Of a stretch of 64,000 nucleotides of DNA, positions 1-8,772 are shown one piece after another. The DNA is from Palsa-295 sp963785585. GTDB taxonomy: Bacteria; Acidobacteriota; Terriglobia; Acidiferrales; UBA7541. The stretch spans positions 2,604,001 through 2,668,000 of the forward strand of contig CAWAVW010000004.1 in assembly GCA_963785585.1 (NCBI GenBank). Reading direction: 5' to 3'. Within the stretch, counting starts at the first letter, position 1. Every line of letters starts with the position of its first letter. Both the position numbers and the translations under genes were made by a program. The notes beneath the pieces were generated by a model. That model worked only from the letters and a program-made list of their open reading frames with translations. It was not told the DNA's origin and ran no database searches.

Positions 1-2276
1 ACTCGGTGCAGGTGGATAAATTCGGGACGGCGAACGCATTTTCGTTCAATGCAGATCTGGAAATGCAGCGGAACATCGAGCGCTATGCGTTTCTGCGTTG
101 GGGGCAGAAAGGCTTTCAGAATTTTAAGGTGGTGCCGCCGGATACAGGAATTTGCCATCAGGTGAACCTGGAATATCTGGCGCGCGTGGTTTTCCGCGAG
201 AAAAAAGAGGGAGCCTGGGTGGCGTTTCCGGATTCTCTCGTGGGAACGGATTCGCACACGACAATGGTGAACGGGCTTGGCGTGTTTGGCTGGGGCGTTG
301 GCGGGATCGAAGCAGAAGCGGCGATGCTCGGGCAGCCACTGTCGATGTTGATACCGGCGGTGGTTGGATTCAAGTTATACGGGCGGTTGCCGGAAGGCGC
401 GACGGCGACGGACTTGGTTCTGACCGTAACGCATATGCTCCGTAAAAAGGGCGTCGTGGGAAAATTCGTGGAATTTTACGGCACCGGGCTTTCGAGTTTG
501 ACGCTTCCGGACCGGGCGACGATAGCGAACATGGCGCCGGAATACGGCGCGACGATGGGATTTTTCCCTGTGGATGCGGAAACGCTGGACTACCTGCGGT
601 TCACCGCGCGCGGCACAGAGCAAGTCGAGCTGGTGGAGGCGTATACGAAGGAACAAGGGTTGTTCCGTACGGATGCGACTCCGGATCCGGTTTTCTCGGA
701 CAAATTGGAATTAGATCTCGCGACGGTTGTGCCGACGATGGCGGGACCGAAGCGTCCGCAAGACAGCGTACCGCTGACGCAGGCGAAGGCTTCGTTCGAG
801 AAGACGCTCACTTCGCCGGTGAAGCATGTCAGCGTTCAAGAAAACGGCGACAAGTTCGACCTCGCGGATGGGTCGGTGGTAATCGCGGCGATTACCAGCT
901 GCACGAACACGTCGAATCCGTCGCTGATGCTGGGCGCGGGATTATTGGCAAAAAAGGCGGTCGAGCGCGGACTGAAAACCAAGCCGTGGGTGAAGACAAG
1001 CTTTGCGCCCGGATCGAAAGTGGTGACGGATTACATTGAGAAGGCTGGACTCTGGCCTGCGTTGAATGCGCTGAAGTTTAATCTGGTCGGTTATGGCTGC
1101 ACGACGTGCATCGGAAACAGCGGACCGCTTCCGGAAGCGATCGGCAAGGCGGTGAAAGACAACAAACTGGTGGCCGTCTCGGTGTTGAGCGGCAATCGCA
1201 ATTTCGAGGGTCGAATCAATCCGCTGTGCCACGCAAATTATCTGGCGTCGCCGCCGTTAGTGGTGGCATACGCGCTGGCAGGACGAATGGATATCGACAT
1301 CGTGAACGAGTCGCTGGGCGACGATCCATCCGGCAAACCTGTGTATCTTCGCGATATCTGGCCGACTCCCACGGAAGTGGAATCGACGATGCGGAGTTCG
1401 GTGACGAGCGAAATGTTCCGGCATCAATATTCGGACGTGTTCGCGGGCGACGAGCACTGGAAGGCACTTCCGATTCCGGAAGGCGATCTGTACGCGTGGG
1501 ACGACAAGTCCACGTACATCAAGAATCCGCCGTATTTTGACAATTTGCAGGTTACGCCGGCGCCTTTGGGCGATTTGCACGGGATGCGTGTACTCGCGGT
1601 GTTGGGCGATAGCATCACCACGGACCATATCTCGCCGGCAGGATCGATTGGAGCGGACACGCCCGCGGGCAAATATTTGATCGCCCACAGAGTACAGCCC
1701 AAGGATTTCAATTCGTACGGAGCGCGGCGTGGAAATCATGAAGTGATGATGCGCGGCACGTTCGCGAATATCCGGCTGAAGAACCAACTGGCGCCGGGCA
1801 CCGAAGGCGGATGGACGATTCATCAACCGAGCGGCGAGAAGATGTCGATTTACGACGCGGCGATGAAGTATCGGGACGAAAAAGTACCTCTGATCATTCT
1901 GGCGGGCAAGGAATACGGATCGGGTTCGTCGCGCGACTGGGCGGCGAAGGGCACCATCCTGCTGGGAGTGCGAGCGGTGCTGGCGGAGAGCTTCGAGAGA
2001 ATTCACCGGAGCAATCTGGTGGGGATGGGTGTGCTGCCGCTGGAATTCATGCCGGGAGACACGCCGGCAACGCTGGGATTGACGGGACTGGAGATCTTCG
2101 AGATCGAAGGGTTGGAAAAGGATTTCGAGCCGCGCAAGAAAATGAAGGTGACGGCGCGAAAGCCCGACGGAGGCGAGAAGAAGTTTACGGCGCGGGCGCG
2201 CGTGGACACGCCGTTTGAAGTGGCGTATTACCAGCACGGGGGAATTCTGCAATACGTGCTGAGGCAGATGCTCTAG
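1..2276 (+). CDS. acnA: Aconitate hydratase, 5' end outside the window
   Basis: Isomerises citrate and isocitrate through cis-aconitate in the cytoplasmic TCA cycle. The reading frame is open from the window edge. The first visible residues, SVQVDKFGTANAF, match the internal HSVQVDKFGTA block of AcnA, so roughly the first 130-150 residues are missing and the GTG at position 6 is not the true start. The three [4Fe-4S] ligands are visible: Cys in ITSCTNTSNPS (codon 900-902) and two Cys in YGCTTCIGN (codons 1098-1100 and 1107-1109). The C-terminal swivel domain carries the substrate motif YGSGSSRDWAAKG near 1915-1950. It ends with TAG, and no clear terminator follows. The family is the monomeric AcnA/IRP type rather than AcnB, judging by domain order. 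The next gene converges from the other strand. Confidence 0.97.
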   Translation, partial: SVQVDKFGTANAFSFNADLEMQRNIERYAFLRWGQKGFQNFKVVPPDTGICHQVNLEYLARVVFREKKEGAWVAFPDSLVGTDSHTTMVNGLGVFGWGVGGIEAEAAMLGQPLSMLIPAVVGFKLYGRLPEGATATDLVLTVTHMLRKKGVVGKFVEFYGTGLSSLTLPDRATIANMAPEYGATMGFFPVDAETLDYLRFTARGTEQVELVEAYTKEQGLFRTDATPDPVFSDKLELDLATVVPTMAGPKRPQDSVPLTQAKASFEKTLTSPVKHVSVQENGDKFDLADGSVVIAAITSCTNTSNPSLMLGAGLLAKKAVERGLKTKPWVKTSFAPGSKVVTDYIEKAGLWPALNALKFNLVGYGCTTCIGNSGPLPEAIGKAVKDNKLVAVSVLSGNRNFEGRINPLCHANYLASPPLVVAYALAGRMDIDIVNESLGDDPSGKPVYLRDIWPTPTEVESTMRSSVTSEMFRHQYSDVFAGDEHWKALPIPEGDLYAWDDKSTYIKNPPYFDNLQVTPAPLGDLHGMRVLAVLGDSITTDHISPAGSIGADTPAGKYLIAHRVQPKDFNSYGARRGNHEVMMRGTFANIRLKNQLAPGTEGGWTIHQPSGEKMSIYDAAMKYRDEKVPLIILAGKEYGSGSSRDWAAKGTILLGVRAVLAESFERIHRSNLVGMGVLPLEFMPGDTPATLGLTGLEIFEIEGLEKDFEPRKKMKVTARKPDGGEKKFTARARVDTPFEVAYYQHGGILQYVLRQML

Positions 2277-2326
2277 AACGAGGCGTTTGCGCGGCGCGGC
2301 CGACCGGTGCCGAGTGCGTCGCGGTG

Positions 2327-2638
2327 CTAGTGAATGGCCACGGGATTTTCCCGCGGCTCTTTCACCTGGAAACGCAGCAACAAGGGCGCGCTGATGGCAA
2401 ACACGAGCGCAAACACCACGAAAAATCCCACGAAGGTCATCCAGTAAACCGAACCTTCGCGACGCAAGATCAGCATCGCGACCTCCGCAAGTCCGAACGA
2501 AAGCACAAAAACGAGAATCGCCGAAAACGGCTTGGGTTTGAGGGCGACGGCGCATTTCCCGCAGACCACATGCGAAAGTCCGGCGCCGGTCCAAAGAGAT
2601 GCTGCGGAAATACGTTCGTGACACTTGGGGCAGGTCAT
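2327..2638 (-). CDS. Small zinc-ribbon membrane protein
   Basis: A 103-residue protein with an N-terminal zinc ribbon, CPKC at residues 3-6 and CGKC at 26-29, followed by two hydrophobic segments (about 38-57 and 65-88) that should be membrane helices. The frame is open upstream to 2695, but the ATG at 2638 places the CxxC pair right at the N terminus, as is usual for such proteins, so I chose it. It converges on acnA, and the large exoprotein gene starting at 6274 ends 70 bp upstream on the same strand, so the two may be co-transcribed. Function is unknown. A membrane-anchored zinc ribbon could bind nucleic acid or protein at the inner membrane, but nothing in the sequence decides this. Confidence 0.7.
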   Translation of the reverse strand: MTCPKCHERISAASLWTGAGLSHVVCGKCAVALKPKPFSAILVFVLSFGLAEVAMLILRREGSVYWMTFVGFFVVFALVFAISAPLLLRFQVKEPRENPVAIH

Positions 2639-2710
2639 GGGACGTCTCCCGTACGACCGAATCGTTCGCGACGGGGGCATGGGAAGCCCGGGCAAGGTCG
2701 CTGAACGGCG

Positions 2711-5700
2711 CTAATCTACCACGACTTGGACGCTGGTTGAATGCACCAAATTTCCGGCGGAGCCGGAGATGGGGATTTGATAGGTATGGTTGACGGGCGG
2801 AGGGGTGCCGCCACCACCCCCGCACGCGCTCATGAGAGCGATCGTCACGAGCACGACGGCGCACGCGAGAGCCACCGCCGAACGGCGCAGGCGCAGCGGA
2901 ATTCGCACTTCGTTGAACTGTGAGCATGTAATGCCGAGCGACAAAATCGCCGCGAACGCAAACAGTAGAAGTGCATCCGACGCAGGTGGTGCATGCGCAG
3001 CCATCGGGCCCGCGGGCAGAAGGTTTGCGGTCGATGGAACCGAAACCACCAGCGCCACAGGAGCTCCCGCCGAAGATGGAGTCGCGGGGTTGGGCGAGAA
3101 CTGGCAGGTGATGCCAGCGGGCGCGCCGGGGCAGGAAAACTGAACCGCTGGGGCCGAGTTTCCCACTTGCGAAACCGTGAATTGGTAGCTGGCTGTGCCG
3201 CCCGCGGTTGTGGTTGCACTGGCGGGAGACGGAGCGCCGAGCGAAAAATCACAGGAACCCAAAACGCCGAGGGCGAGGGAATTTGTGGCGCCGGCGGCAG
3301 GGTCAGTGACGCTTACGGGAAGTGCGCCGCCGCATGCGATGGCAGTAGCGGGAACGCTGGCGGTGAGGCTCGTGACGCTGACGAAAGTCGTTGGGAGAGA
3401 CGTTCCGTTGACGCTGATGGCGGATTGGCTGGTGAAACCGTTACCCGTGGCCGTTATTTGAAATGCGGCGCTGCCCGCGGATGCGCTGGCGGGATCGATC
3501 GAGGTCAATACGAACGCGGGCAAATTCGGCAGGCGCACGTTCCATGCGCCGCGACCGTGCGTGCCGGCAACAAGAGTGCGGGAGATGTTGCGCAACTTGA
3601 GCGACAACACCTGAACGTTGGGCAGACCGGATTGCAGGACGGACCAAACGGTTGCGCCTCCGGCGGTGGCGTTGGAGCTGGCGTACACGCCGGCGTCGGT
3701 AGCGACGTAAACGGTATTGTCCGTGGCGTCGATTGGGTCGATGACCACATCGTTGACCGGAACGTCCGGGAGATTGCCGTCCACCTGCAGCCAGGATGAT
3801 CCGGAGTTTGCGGTGAAGAAAATGTGGCCGAGGCCGTCGCATCCGGAAATGCCGGGGCAGGAAAAGCCGGAGTACACGGCGAAGGCAGATTTTGGATTCG
3901 CGGAATCGACGGCGATCGCGGCGACTTCGCGCGAGGGCTGGCCGTTCTGATTTATTTTGTGAATGTCGCCGGCGCCGGAGGTCGCCTCGGTGCTCTGCCA
4001 GAGAAGTCCGTCGGACGTGCCGACGTAAATCACGTTTGAGCTCGAGGGAGCAACCGTGATGGCGGTGACAAATTGATTCGAGGAATCCGTTGTGAGGCCC
4101 GGTGAAATCGGCGACCAGGTCGTTCCGGCGTTTGACGTCTGGTACAGGCGGTACGTGCCGAAGTACAGGTTTTGACTATTCTTCGAATCGATCACCAGAG
4201 GCGGGATGAAGCTCGCGTTATCGCCGTAATCGATCCCGTTGCCGGAATCCATGGCGGTCCAATTCACGCCGCCATCGCCGGGAGCGCCGTTCTGGATGTT
4301 TTTATTAAGTGTGCCGGTACCATAAAGATAGTTGCAGGCGACGTAGATCGTCGTGGACAGATTCGGATCGATCGCGGTGTAGCCGCCATCGCGAGGACAG
4401 GCGAGCGTGTCACTCCAGGCGAGCGAACCGGAAAATTGCTGGGCGTCGTTACCTTGCGAACCCCCAAAAAGAATTTGATCCGTGGAGGGATGAACGGAAA
4501 CGCCAGGATAAAACTGGGTGAGATTCAGCGAAGTGTTGGGGTTGCCGGTGTTGGTGTTGAGATCGAGCCAGTGCTGGTTGCCGACACCCGTTCCGGAGTT
4601 GAATACGTCGGTCGAAGTCCAGACGCCGCCGTCGTTGCCAACGAAAAGCGCGAGGGCTTGCGCGCCGGGTTCTACCGCAAAGCTAAAAGCATGAGTGTTG
4701 GTGTGCACGGAGGTGGCGTTGCCGCTGCCATCGGCGGAAACGTCGGCCCAGGTGTTGCCGCCATCGAGCGAGCGGTAAATCGAGGAGTTACCGAAGGCTT
4801 CCGGCCCGAATTGTGGTTGGGCGGCGCCACCGGCGAAGATCACGTCGTCGCCCAGTTCGGGCAGCGCGGCCAGTTTCATATCGTAAAAACACAACGGAGA
4901 ACAGAAGTCCGGAAGGTTAGAAGTAGCCGGATAAATGGTGGTAAATGTGGCACCGGAACCGTTGGGCTGAATGCCCGTTCCCTTGAGAACGCCGAGTAGA
5001 TTTTCAGATTGGGTGGTGGCGTCGGCGATCGAGACATACAGGGTGGAAGTTACGGGCGACACCGCAGGCAGGATGGCGAGCGAGATATTTCCGAAAGACG
5101 ACGGACTTGAGGCCGAATCGATGCCGACCACGCGATTCCAGGTGATGCCCGCGTCGGAGGAAACGTACACCCCGTTGCACGGAGCATTTGTGCAAGAGGA
5201 ATTCGGATCCGAGTCCCCTTGCGGATCGCCGAGTGCGGCGTACACGGTATTGCCCGTGGAATCGCTCGAATCGAAAACGACATCGGTGGCGGGATTGAAA
5301 GGCGCACCGCTCGGGCTCGACGAGCCTGGTTGCGAGCGCGACCAGGTATTTCCGCCATCGGTGGAGCGCCAAACTCCGGACGGAAGCGTACCGCCCGCGG
5401 AATAGTCGGTTCCCTGGACAGCGGCTAGAAGTACGGGATTCGATTGGCTGGGTTGAACGGCAATCGCGGAGATGTACGGGCCGCTCGCTCCGGGGCCCTG
5501 CGAAGCTGCTTGCGTGAAGGTTTGGTCCTGCATCCAGGTGTGGCCGCCGTCGGAGGAAACAAGGACGCCCGCACCATAAAGATTGTCGCGCGCGTAATTC
5601 GATTCGCCGGTACCGGCGATGATCTTGGCACTCTGGCGGTGTCCGTTGAACGTATTGCAGGATGACGAGACGAGCGCAAGCGAACCGATCGCGAGGGAAG

Positions 5701-6274
5701 GTTGGGAATCGGAAAGCGGAGTCCATGTGACCGGATTGCCGGTGAGCGCGTTGAAACTGGCCCACACGCCGCCGTCGGCGCCGCCGACGTACACGGTGTT
5801 GCCAGTGGAATCGCAAGGATCGGACGCTATCGCGGTGACGCGGCCGGAAACGTTTCCGTAGTACGAATTATTCGCGGTGGGTTGCGGCCCAAGAGGTGTC
5901 CATGCGGATTGCTCGGCGGAAATTTTTGGCGAGAGAGCGGCCAGGCGATCGAAGAACGTTTGATGATGGGCGATGGTGGACTGGTTGTTGCGGAACGCCG
6001 AGGCAAGGAACCCGCCGGGAATATGTCCGTTTACCGAGGCGCGCTGATTGAAAAACCATGCTGCGCGCGCGCGAACGATCGCGGCGGTGTCCGGAAGATT
6101 TTTCGCGACGCGGCGGGCCGAAACTTGGCGCGCAACCAGGGGAGCGATTCCGACGCTAAGCGAGGCGAAGCAAACAAGCGCGACGACGGCAGCGCGCATG
6201 GGTTTGCCGGTGCCTGGAGCGAAACGAATAATGGCTTTCCGGCCGCTACCGGAGCCAGCGAACGTACCTGACAA
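2711..6274 (-). CDS. Secreted Asp-box (BNR/VPS10-like) beta-propeller protein with C-terminal membrane tail
   Basis: A large exported protein of 1187 residues. A hydrophobic signal segment lies at about residues 27-50. The body carries repeated Asp-box motifs of form S-x-D-x-G-x-T-W, for example SSDGGHTWMQD, STDGGNTWSRS, SSDAGITWNRV and SLDGGNTWADV, the hallmark of sialidase/VPS10-type propeller blades. Around residues 900-1000 there is an IPT/Ig-like module. The C terminus has two hydrophobic stretches separated by an Arg-rich loop, then SACGGGGGTPPP and a short polar tail. The TTG at 6274 lies a few bases after GGGGGA; an ATG at 6196 would start directly at the signal peptide but has no ribosome site. 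Sialidase catalytic residues were not identified, so an enzymatic role is not claimed. A role in adhesion or binding is possible. Confidence 0.85.
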   Translation of the reverse strand: MSGTFAGSGSGRKAIIRFAPGTGKPMRAAVVALVCFASLSVGIAPLVARQVSARRVAKNLPDTAAIVRARAAWFFNQRASVNGHIPGGFLASAFRNNQSTIAHHQTFFDRLAALSPKISAEQSAWTPLGPQPTANNSYYGNVSGRVTAIASDPCDSTGNTVYVGGADGGVWASFNALTGNPVTWTPLSDSQPSLAIGSLALVSSSCNTFNGHRQSAKIIAGTGESNYARDNLYGAGVLVSSDGGHTWMQDQTFTQAASQGPGASGPYISAIAVQPSQSNPVLLAAVQGTDYSAGGTLPSGVWRSTDGGNTWSRSQPGSSSPSGAPFNPATDVVFDSSDSTGNTVYAALGDPQGDSDPNSSCTNAPCNGVYVSSDAGITWNRVVGIDSASSPSSFGNISLAILPAVSPVTSTLYVSIADATTQSENLLGVLKGTGIQPNGSGATFTTIYPATSNLPDFCSPLCFYDMKLAALPELGDDVIFAGGAAQPQFGPEAFGNSSIYRSLDGGNTWADVSADGSGNATSVHTNTHAFSFAVEPGAQALALFVGNDGGVWTSTDVFNSGTGVGNQHWLDLNTNTGNPNTSLNLTQFYPGVSVHPSTDQILFGGSQGNDAQQFSGSLAWSDTLACPRDGGYTAIDPNLSTTIYVACNYLYGTGTLNKNIQNGAPGDGGVNWTAMDSGNGIDYGDNASFIPPLVIDSKNSQNLYFGTYRLYQTSNAGTTWSPISPGLTTDSSNQFVTAITVAPSSSNVIYVGTSDGLLWQSTEATSGAGDIHKINQNGQPSREVAAIAVDSANPKSAFAVYSGFSCPGISGCDGLGHIFFTANSGSSWLQVDGNLPDVPVNDVVIDPIDATDNTVYVATDAGVYASSNATAGGATVWSVLQSGLPNVQVLSLKLRNISRTLVAGTHGRGAWNVRLPNLPAFVLTSIDPASASAGSAAFQITATGNGFTSQSAISVNGTSLPTTFVSVTSLTASVPATAIACGGALPVSVTDPAAGATNSLALGVLGSCDFSLGAPSPASATTTAGGTASYQFTVSQVGNSAPAVQFSCPGAPAGITCQFSPNPATPSSAGAPVALVVSVPSTANLLPAGPMAAHAPPASDALLLFAFAAILSLGITCSQFNEVRIPLRLRRSAVALACAVVLVTIALMSACGGGGGTPPPVNHTYQIPISGSAGNLVHSTSVQVVVD

Positions 6275-6393
6275 AAATCCCCCACCCGCGAAGTCTGAAG
6301 CATTATAGCGAACGAGCGCTTGGCGGCCATTGGAACGTTGATCCTGTCGATGGCACGCCGCGAACGAACGGCGAGCGCACCGGTGGGGAAAAG

Positions 6394-7611
6394 TCAGCGA
6401 ACCGCCGTGGCGTTGGCGGCCATGGCGTGAGCCATTTCCAGCCAGTCGCGATACTGATCGGAGATTCCCAAGCGCTCGAGGTAGCCGGGGTCAATGGTTT
6501 GATGCGGAATGGCGCTGGAGTGGCTGGGGCCTGTTGTAGCTTCATGAGCGAGGATGTTGGCGATATGAACGATCCCGACGGGGTCCAAGACATCATTTGG
6601 GATGGCCGATTCGGGGTGGTGATGATGGGCGACGGCTTCGACGACGGGCGACGGCAAACCCCAAATGCCGAGAAGATAGGCTCCGACTTCGGCATGGGTG
6701 ACGCCCATGAGCTGGCGCTCCGCGGCGTATAGCGGAACTTGTTCGCGGTGCGCTTCGCCCAGAGCGCGGGCGAAATGGCGCGGCGAGCGAGTGGACAGGA
6801 CAAGTTTCCCTACGTCATGCACGAGCGCGGCCATAACGGCGATGCTGCGAGTGTGCGGAGCGGCGGGAATGCGCAGGGCAAGTTTGGCGCTGAATTGGGA
6901 ATGGGCCTGAAGCTCTTCGAAGGAAAAACCCGGAAGCGCCGTGGTTTGATCGATCATGCTGAATACTTCGGCGGCGAGGACCAGGTTTTGAAGCATGTCG
7001 ATTCCCAGGAATCCGACGGCCGTTTTAATCGAGGAGACCTCGAGCGGAAGTCCAAAGAACGCGGAATTCACGAGCTGAAAAATTTTCGCGGAGATGGCGA
7101 CGTCCTGTTCCACGACGGCGACGAGATCGTCGAGAAGAACCTCGGGATTGTCGAGTTTCGAACGGAGCGCGAAATACGTGCGCGGAAGCACAGGAAGATC
7201 TTTCACCGTGCCGACAAGATTGGCGAGCATCCGATTGGTGAGAATCTTCGAGAGATTGGTGGCTCGCTCCATGGCGATGCGGACCATATTTGGATCGCAG
7301 GGCCGCAGCAGGAATTGATGTGCGACGGGAACGGCGCGAAGGGCGCGGGCCATTTCCTCCTGGCTGGCGAGCAAAATCCGCACGATCGCGGGGTGGCGCT
7401 CGCAAACAGAGTTGAGCAGCGCAGCTCCGTCGAGCCCGCGCGTGCGCGTGGCGCAAATCACAACGTCATACGGGTCGCTGGCAAGCGATTCGAGAGCGTC
7501 CGAACCGCTTTCCGCGTATTCGACGTCCCAGGGCTGCTTCTCTTTCGCGAGGCTGCGTTTCAGGATGTCGAATTCTTCCCGCTCTTCGTCCACAAATAGA
7601 ACGCGCTTCAT
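6394..7611 (-). CDS. HDOD-domain regulator with degenerate response-regulator receiver
   Basis: A 405-residue cytoplasmic protein. Residues 1-115 have a receiver fold (MKRVLFVDEE start, acidic pair D8/E9, S83), but the phosphoacceptor Asp is replaced by Ala54 in DVVICATRTRG and the conserved Lys by Arg103 in FLLRP. Residues about 130-330 form an HDOD domain (VKDLPVLPRTYFAL, NSAFFGLP, LVHDVGKL), a metal-dependent phosphohydrolase-related fold used in signalling in many phyla. The ATG at 7611 is chosen because it starts exactly at the receiver; the frame is open to 7671. The protein probably responds to a partner or ligand rather than to phosphorylation. It is transcribed divergently from the DUF4126 gene and has no histidine kinase next to it. 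Confidence 0.88.
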   Translation of the reverse strand: MKRVLFVDEEREEFDILKRSLAKEKQPWDVEYAESGSDALESLASDPYDVVICATRTRGLDGAALLNSVCERHPAIVRILLASQEEMARALRAVPVAHQFLLRPCDPNMVRIAMERATNLSKILTNRMLANLVGTVKDLPVLPRTYFALRSKLDNPEVLLDDLVAVVEQDVAISAKIFQLVNSAFFGLPLEVSSIKTAVGFLGIDMLQNLVLAAEVFSMIDQTTALPGFSFEELQAHSQFSAKLALRIPAAPHTRSIAVMAALVHDVGKLVLSTRSPRHFARALGEAHREQVPLYAAERQLMGVTHAEVGAYLLGIWGLPSPVVEAVAHHHHPESAIPNDVLDPVGIVHIANILAHEATTGPSHSSAIPHQTIDPGYLERLGISDQYRDWLEMAHAMAANATAVR

Positions 7612-7952
7612 GGATTCACCCTTCGGTCGAGGCCTTGCAGCCGGTCGCACACGCAGGCCGACATGCAACAAACCTCAACACGTCAAAGGAGGGGAAGAAC
7701 GTTTGATATTCGAGAGGAAGTACGTCGAGCAAAAAATTGAAGGGCGCCGGCCCCATGCCCCATGGAGGACGACCTCGTTCGAGTATAGCTGGGAAATCCG
7801 CCGGGATTGGGCGGCGTGTCCGAAGAGTCAGTCTCGGAGGGCGAAGGAGCGGACGGCGGGGACCGGTCAAACAAAGTGAGCGTGGAACGGTTCCGGCCGC
7901 CGGTGATACTCTGAGACGGTTCCCTTCGAGGCTCTGTGGCACCAAGGATCCG
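7612..7952. other. Divergent intergenic region (341 bp)
   Basis: Separates the divergently transcribed HDOD regulator and the DUF4126 gene and should hold both promoters. A short perfect inverted repeat, GGAAC-G-GTTCC, lies at 7884-7894, and a GATACT hexamer near 7905 resembles a -10 element for the plus strand, without a convincing -35. Open frames here are low-complexity Arg/Pro-rich shadows. No RNA gene is recognised. Confidence 0.4.
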
Positions 7953-8600
7953 ATGATCGCTTCCCTTCTACTTCCTGTGATTCCGACCGGCAGCGAACTG
8001 ACTGCTCTGCTTGTCGTGGTGTCGTTTTCTGCGGGACTGAATGTGTACGCCGCGGTGGGAATGCTAGGCCTCCTGGGGCGATTTAACCTCCTGGTGGTGC
8101 CGCCGGCACTGCATGTGGTGCAGGACTACAAAATCATCGTCGCGTGCGGAGTCTTGTTTCTGCTGGAATTCGTCGGCGACAAGATTCCGGTGTTCGACCT
8201 GGTATGGAATGCGGCGCAAACGTTTGTGCGAGTGCCTGTGGCCGCGCTGATCGCTTATGGAGCGACGGCGCAGCTTCCGCAGTGGGAGCAAATCGCTGCG
8301 ACGTTCGCAGGCGGTTTGATCGCACTCGCGGCGCACGGCGGCAAGACGGCGGCGCGGGCGGCGGTGACGACGTCCCCGGAGCCCATTTCAAATTTTGCGC
8401 TCAGCGCGAGCGAGGATGCGTTTGTGGTGTTTTTGATGTGGCTTGCGACGAAGCATCCCTCCGTAGCGTCGGGGATTGTGCTCGTGGGGCTGTTGGTGAT
8501 CGCGTTCGCGATCCGGTTTGTTTTTCGGTCGATCCGGAATTTACTGAAGGATGCGGAAGAGGTTTTCACGCATGCGAGTCCCGGCGCTCCGGTTCACTGA
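7953..8600 (+). CDS. DUF4126-family membrane protein
   Basis: A 215-residue polytopic protein with about five hydrophobic segments, matching the DUF4126 family of unknown function (LNVYAAVGMLGLLGRF near the N terminus, GDKIPVFDLVWNAAQTFVR in the middle, AAHGGKTAARA later). The Gly/Ala-rich helix around HGGKTAARAA is typical of the family. The ATG at 7953 starts at the first hydrophobic segment; the frame is open back to 7737 but that extension is Arg-rich and lacks a ribosome site. It sits alone between the HDOD gene and the convergent AsmA-like gene. Localisation should be the inner membrane. No substrate or partner can be proposed from the sequence. Confidence 0.75.
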   Translation: MIASLLLPVIPTGSELTALLVVVSFSAGLNVYAAVGMLGLLGRFNLLVVPPALHVVQDYKIIVACGVLFLLEFVGDKIPVFDLVWNAAQTFVRVPVAALIAYGATAQLPQWEQIAATFAGGLIALAAHGGKTAARAAVTTSPEPISNFALSASEDAFVVFLMWLATKHPSVASGIVLVGLLVIAFAIRFVFRSIRNLLKDAEEVFTHASPGAPVH

Positions 8601-8772
8601 GCGCGTTTGGTTTTTTCAGGCTGCTAGAAACGTAAAGCAGCCGCGAGTTGCCTGATTCCGGGGCCGCGTTTCGAGTTTCGACTTCCCTTTCATCACAAAA
8701 GGCAGCAAGCCGCGGCACTCCTCGATGAAATGCTTCCGAGTACGTGCGACCTGCCCGCTTCTGCGGGTGAGG

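Noticed and set aside
1257..2927. 556-codon open frame on the minus strand
   Set aside because: It runs antisense through acnA and into the following gene, is very rich in Arg, His, Pro and Ser, and has no recognisable domain. The plus-strand acnA frame is certain.
4172..4999. 275-codon open frame on the plus strand
   Set aside because: Antisense to the Asp-box exoprotein, whose repeats are unambiguous.
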